From NCBI GenBank assembly GCA_947359465.1, contig OX375883.1:19036088-19100087 (forward strand): a stretch of 64,000 nt of DNA. Reading direction: 5' to 3'. How positions within the stretch are numbered: the stretch's first letter is position 1; every line of letters starts with the position of its first letter. This DNA is from Metellina segmentata (Eukaryota > Arthropoda > Arachnida > Araneae > Tetragnathidae). Of this stretch, positions 59,677-64,000 are shown piece after piece. The notes below the pieces were generated by a model. That model searched no databases. It saw only the letters and a list, made by a program, of their open reading frames with translations, and had not been told where the DNA came from. Both the position numbers and the translations under genes were made by a program.

Positions 59677-61350
59677 TTAAGATTTTGTAAGCAAATCAGC
59701 AATTTGGTATTCAGTTGCAACATATACAATATAAATGTTTAATAATTTTACAATATCATGAGCATACTTCAATTTGAAGTGTTTTAATCTGGAACAATTA
59801 TTTTCATTTAATATGGCCTTAATGACTGACTGAAGCACAAAATTTTGTCGCATGTGTATCAATATAAAAAAAAAAGGCTTGTTTACAAAACAAAAATAGC
59901 TGTAGAAAAAGAGAAGGTGCAGTTTTTCAGTGGTGGTTTATTTTAAAATAGTACTGATCCAATAAAATATTCTTTTTCAGGTCATTTAACAAGAAATTAA
60001 TAATTTTCAGTGAATTATCACAAATTACTCAGTTGTCATCAGAGTTAAAACTTGCTTTAAAAAAAATATATATATATATATAATATATATATCAGCTTAC
60101 TGTAAAAACTCTTGTTTTGATAAATGTCTTAATGTAATAGAAATTACTAAAATAAAATAACACTAGCAAAAAATAAGTTAACTTTTGTTGTATTTTGTAC
60201 TTAAAATGCAATTATCTCAAAATCAGTTTTTTGCAATTTTGCCAAAGTTCAAAGTACTCAGGCTTTTTGATAAATAGAGTTAAACTGTTTACATTTTTTA
60301 GGTCTTGAATAACTATTTGATAGACACAGGGAGAACTTTTTGCAAGCTCAGAAAAATTTATAAAAATTAATAAACAAAAAATGTGACATTTTTATAGAAA
60401 TTTAACACATATCGAGTAAAATATTTTTTTTAATGAAAACTCGTAAATAAAATTTTAAAAATCTATCCCTAGGTCTTTTGCATATACTATAACCAATATT
60501 GTAAAAATTTATTTCACCAAAAATATTGAAAAATGACAGAATGAATTGCAAATAAAAACAATTTTTTTTATTGATTATTGCTTTAAATATGCGCTTAATT
60601 AATGTTGTGTAGCACAAATACATCCTGCATAGCTTTAGCCAAAGCCAAAATTTCTTCCTCCAGGCAGCTTCTATTGGCTGCTCTTGAATTTGGCTCAGAC
60701 AGTAATATAAATTATCACAGAATATAAAATATTTGGATGTGTTGTCATGGATAGGTACAATAATGCACCTACAAATTCCTGATTGGGTCCATGGAAAGTT
60801 TCATCTTGCACGAAACACGATGGTGTCGCTTTAGGCACTAGAGGAGTGTCGGCTGGTTTACACCGAGTCATTTTAAGTTTATTTAAAATTTTCTCAACAT
60901 AGGCCTTTTCCTCTAAGCAAAGTTGTTGCTGAGAAAACTTAATACATATGCCCAGAAAATCTTTCACAACTTAAGCCTGGACATTTCGAACTCATCACTT
61001 AGAAGTTGTATCACCACCATGACCACTGATTCATAGGAACCAGCAATCAGTAGGTCATCAACATACAGCACTACTAGGGGGCTCCGCCCCTGCTCGTCAA
61101 CCCCTGTGTACCACTGTCACTGTGCCTGTTTCAGTTTTTAAAGACTTTTTAAAAATTTGCAAACACGACTATTGTTGTTGTTGTAGCCCATGGGTTGTAC
61201 CCTAAATAAGATTTCATCGAGTTCACCATTCAAAACAGTCTTAACATGTAGTGCATAGATCTTCATTTCCCTATGGAGAATAAAGACAAAAACCAGTCGT
61301 AGTGATGCCATACTGATGTTCTTTAAAAAGAAAGAAATAGCTAGTAAAAT
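59677..61350 (-). pseudogene. Decayed Ty1/copia polyprotein (reverse transcriptase and RNase H)
   Basis: On the minus strand, in order: ALHVKTVLNGELDEILFRV with Q-P-M-G-Y (start of the copia RT, about 61190-61260); a YVDDLLIAGSYES block (RT active site, about 61025-61065); DFLGICIKFSQQQLCLEEK and TRCKPADTPL; and an RNase H C-terminal piece ending YVATEYQIADLLTKS at 59677. About 90 residues between the first two blocks are missing and replaced by a short foreign stretch. No LTRs, gag or integrase were recognised. Old copy with stops and frame changes. Confidence 0.75.
61074..61140 (-). mobile_element. Possible Helitron 3' tip inside the copia remnant
   Basis: On the minus strand, GGGGCGGAGCCCCCTAG followed by T: a GC hairpin, then CTAG, as at Helitron 3' ends. 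It stands exactly where copia coding sequence is missing. Confidence 0.4.
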
Positions 61351-62129
61351 TATGTATAGTTTTGTTTTATCACTGAATATAAGCTGCAAATTTTTTGTAT
61401 AGTTATAAATCTTAAATGATAAAAAGTTAGGACAAAAAGCATACATTTGGTACACTCAAATTTCTGAATTATTAATTTTTAGAAGAAAAATTTGGTGTAA
61501 ACTAATTTTTTAGAATGAATAATATTCACAATACTTCACCTTTTGAAGTAAGTTTTTTTTTTAATGAAATTAATCAAATCACACAAAACTTGAAAAGAAC
61601 AAGCAGTTTTACCCATGGTCACAATTTTAAAGCTTCACATCTCAAATTTATTTATTGATTTTTTTTTATGTTAGAAACATTTGGTATAGTCTTTATATAA
61701 AACAAAAATCAGTTAAATTTTTATATGTTATGTTATGCTTGAACAATATATTTAAACCTACTTTGAAAATGTCCCACTAATATTAATAATTAATGCAAAC
61801 AGAACTCTACTGACATACTGATAACTTACTTTCCAAAACAAAATAATCTATAACAATAAAAGATGGAAATAGCATTCCACAAAATCGAATGTAACTTGAG
61901 AATTTGATACAGTAAACGATGAATATTTGCACATCAAAAAATAGTATACTGACAATGTAACAAACTACAAACACGGGCTAAAACTTTATCAATGAAACAA
62001 GTAAATATGTTTAATTATTCGTATTTAAATATTATTAACATTACAAAATAATGTACAGAAATATCCTTACCTTATAGGACTTGCACTTTTAGGGATGACT
62101 GCTCTTATTCACTGCTAGATTCTAGAATT

Positions 62130-62560
62130 CTAGAGATGGGCGATCCGCTCAGGAGCTGACTCAAAGAGTCGACTCTCTTGACGGAGTGAGCGAGCGCTGA
62201 TTCGTCAAAAAAGAGCTGTAGCTCTTTTTTAACCAATCAGGGCTGAAGAGCGGTAACTCTTTTTTAACCAATCAGCGCTTCCACTCTCGAAGAGTCATTT
62301 CCGCATGCGATCACCAGCTCAGTGATTCTTTTGGGAGTTGATTCTTTGGGAGTTGATTCTTTTGAGAGTTGATTCTTTTCGGAGTTGATTCTTTACGAGA
62401 TTTGGCTCTTTCGAAGAATCATTTCCGCATTCGATCGTTTGCGCTCACTGATTCTTTTGGGAGTTGATTCTTTTGAGATTTAACTCTTTGGCTCTTTTCG
62501 ATAACTATCGCTCTCGAAGAGTCAATTCCGCATTCGTTCTTTTGCGCTCCCTAGCTTTTT
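62130..62560. repeat. Array of GAGTTGATTCTTTTGG / AAGAGTC words, hAT-like edge
   Basis: Starts TAGAGATGGGCGATCCG, a common hAT terminus style, followed by repeated AGAGTC/GACTCT and 'gattcttttgggagttgatt' units. No opposite end was found. Confidence 0.5.
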
Positions 62561-64000
62561 GTTACTTTTTTGAAGTTTCAAAATTTTAAATATCTATGTA
62601 TTATCATAAATGTTATTTTTTTAAATTTAATTCAATTTTAGATTGAAAGGGTGTTTTTACGGCTTAAGTCATATCACGCCTTTTAGCACTAATTAAAACT
62701 AGTCTTAAGGTTGTTATTAAAACATATTCTAACAGTTATTATGTTATTCACTTAACATTAATATAATAATTATAATAAAACCTTGATTTCTCGGGAGTGA
62801 TATCATTTTAATAAAGCTACACAAAATTAAATTAAACGTAACTCGTTTTTATTGCATTGCCTTCACAAAACAAGGCATTTTGAAAATATTTTATTAAAAG
62901 ACAGGGAGGGGACTTAGATTTTGAAAATCTTTAGGACAACGAGTATTCGAGGGTATTATGTACCTATATCTTAAAATAAATAGTTAAAAATCTTAATAAC
63001 ACGTCCAAGACACTTTTTTTAAATGTGGTATAGAAACATTTTAATGATATTTTTATGTTTTGTGTTTTAAACACTAGCAATAGGCTATATATATTAAAAG
63101 TATTTTTAATAATTTTGTAAAAATATGATAATTATGTATGAAATTTTAAAGAAATGTGTCAAAAACTTCAAATGTGCTACATGAAAATCTATTCAACCAA
63201 TTTAAAAAATAATGCTACCAAAATAAACTACATGCATATTTCTAGGGAATGAACTAGAATAAAAGGATATTTAAATAAACAACAATTTTACAAGTGATTG
63301 AAAAATGAATAGAAGATTTTTTATAGTTCTACAGTCCTATTTCTTAAATAAATAGTAATAATTTAGAAACTTTTGAACTCAGCATAATTATTCTAGTTCA
63401 TTCACTTGACAACATTATAAATAACAAACTCTCAAAAGTTTACTAGAATCCAGTTATAAGTTTTTGTATTATAACATTTGAAGTGAGGAAATAATGCAAA
63501 AATATTAATTTGGAGTTAAAGGTAGTTTCAAGTGCATCGCTTGCACCCTTGCGTTTGCTCTTTGTGTAAACAATTTTGTTCTTCCTTCTCTTTAAAAAAG
63601 TTCACTCCATTTCCAAAAGAGAAACCATTTAAATATTTGAAAAACTTTCTAAAATTATGTTTGCAAAAAAAAAGTAAGGTTTAAATTTAGATTTTGCCAT
63701 GTTTTTGGCCTTTTAATGGCCATTTCCAGTGTTTTCCATTCTTACTTCTTGTTTTCCCGCCTTGATTAAAATCTTAATACTTCTTCAAGTAATTAACAGA
63801 GAAACAAATTAAATATGTTTTGGAAAGTCAAATAAATACTCTATCCAATAAAATCGAAAACTTTTTTAGAATTCTTGGTCAAAAATGAGATTTTTAACGT
63901 GTTTGGATATTTTAATTGCTACTTCTGTAATCTCAACGGGTTCATGACGGGAATTACAAAAGTAGAAGTGTCCTCAAAGTAATTTATTCTTTATGGACAA
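62561..64000. other. No gene recognised, AT-rich
   Basis: No repeat, transposon terminus or open frame of interest was seen. Confidence 0.4.

Overview
This is an AT-rich arthropod nuclear DNA window, probably chelicerate and possibly spider. The reasons are a Tc1 copy of a type I recall from spider genomes, tRNA-headed SINEs, a CR1/L2-like LINE, a copia element, many hAT elements and short non-autonomous Helitrons. No bacterial operon, CRISPR array, rRNA or functional tRNA gene was seen. The organism assignment is inference; no marker gene settles it.

The only host gene I can support is on the minus strand: a TOR1AIP-like (LAP1/LULL1) torsin cofactor. Its terminal exon is 35493-36401 and an upstream acidic exon is 41444-41590. 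Both exon boundaries are in phase 0, and the 5.04 kb intron between them is filled with nested transposons. The first exon(s) and promoter were not found; a splice-donor-like site at 62071-62080 is only a weak candidate.

The rest is a layered transposon landscape. 0-1 kb: minisatellite. 1.4-5.4 kb: Helitron fragment, a pogo/Tigger-like element and a short Helitron. 6.1-7.4 kb: diverged long-period tandem repeat. 8.2-12.7 kb: a GC-rich inverted-repeat element, a SINE, and a Helitron split by an hAT. 13.1-14.7 kb: a nearly intact mariner-like DD41D element. 16-17.4 kb: possible LTR and a decayed mariner relative. 17.8-23.4 kb: a TTAA element, a Helitron split by a Tc1, and a BED-type hAT. 23.9-28.7 kb: a small hAT and a self-nesting family with 8-bp target duplications, TATA-like termini and a recurring ORF. 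29.4-30.2 kb: complete short Helitron. 33.7-34.6 kb: perfect 180-bp direct repeat. 36.7-41 kb: hAT, Tigger and Tc1 nests inside the gene intron. 42-47 kb: small hATs and SINE pieces. 47.9-50.2 kb: nested SINEs and a truncated LINE. 50.6-57.1 kb: two ZMYM1-type hATs carrying nested Helitron and SINE copies. 57.5-58.5 kb: SINEs and a palindromic array. 59.6-61.5 kb: decayed copia. 62.1-62.6 kb: short-word array.

Many nests are resolved to the base by exact target-site duplications (TSDs), so the order of insertion can often be read directly. No transposase here looks fully intact. I did not find a convincing new multi-gene system. The best candidates for follow-up are the 25.3-28.7 kb family, the invertebrate LAP1-like gene and the DD41D element.
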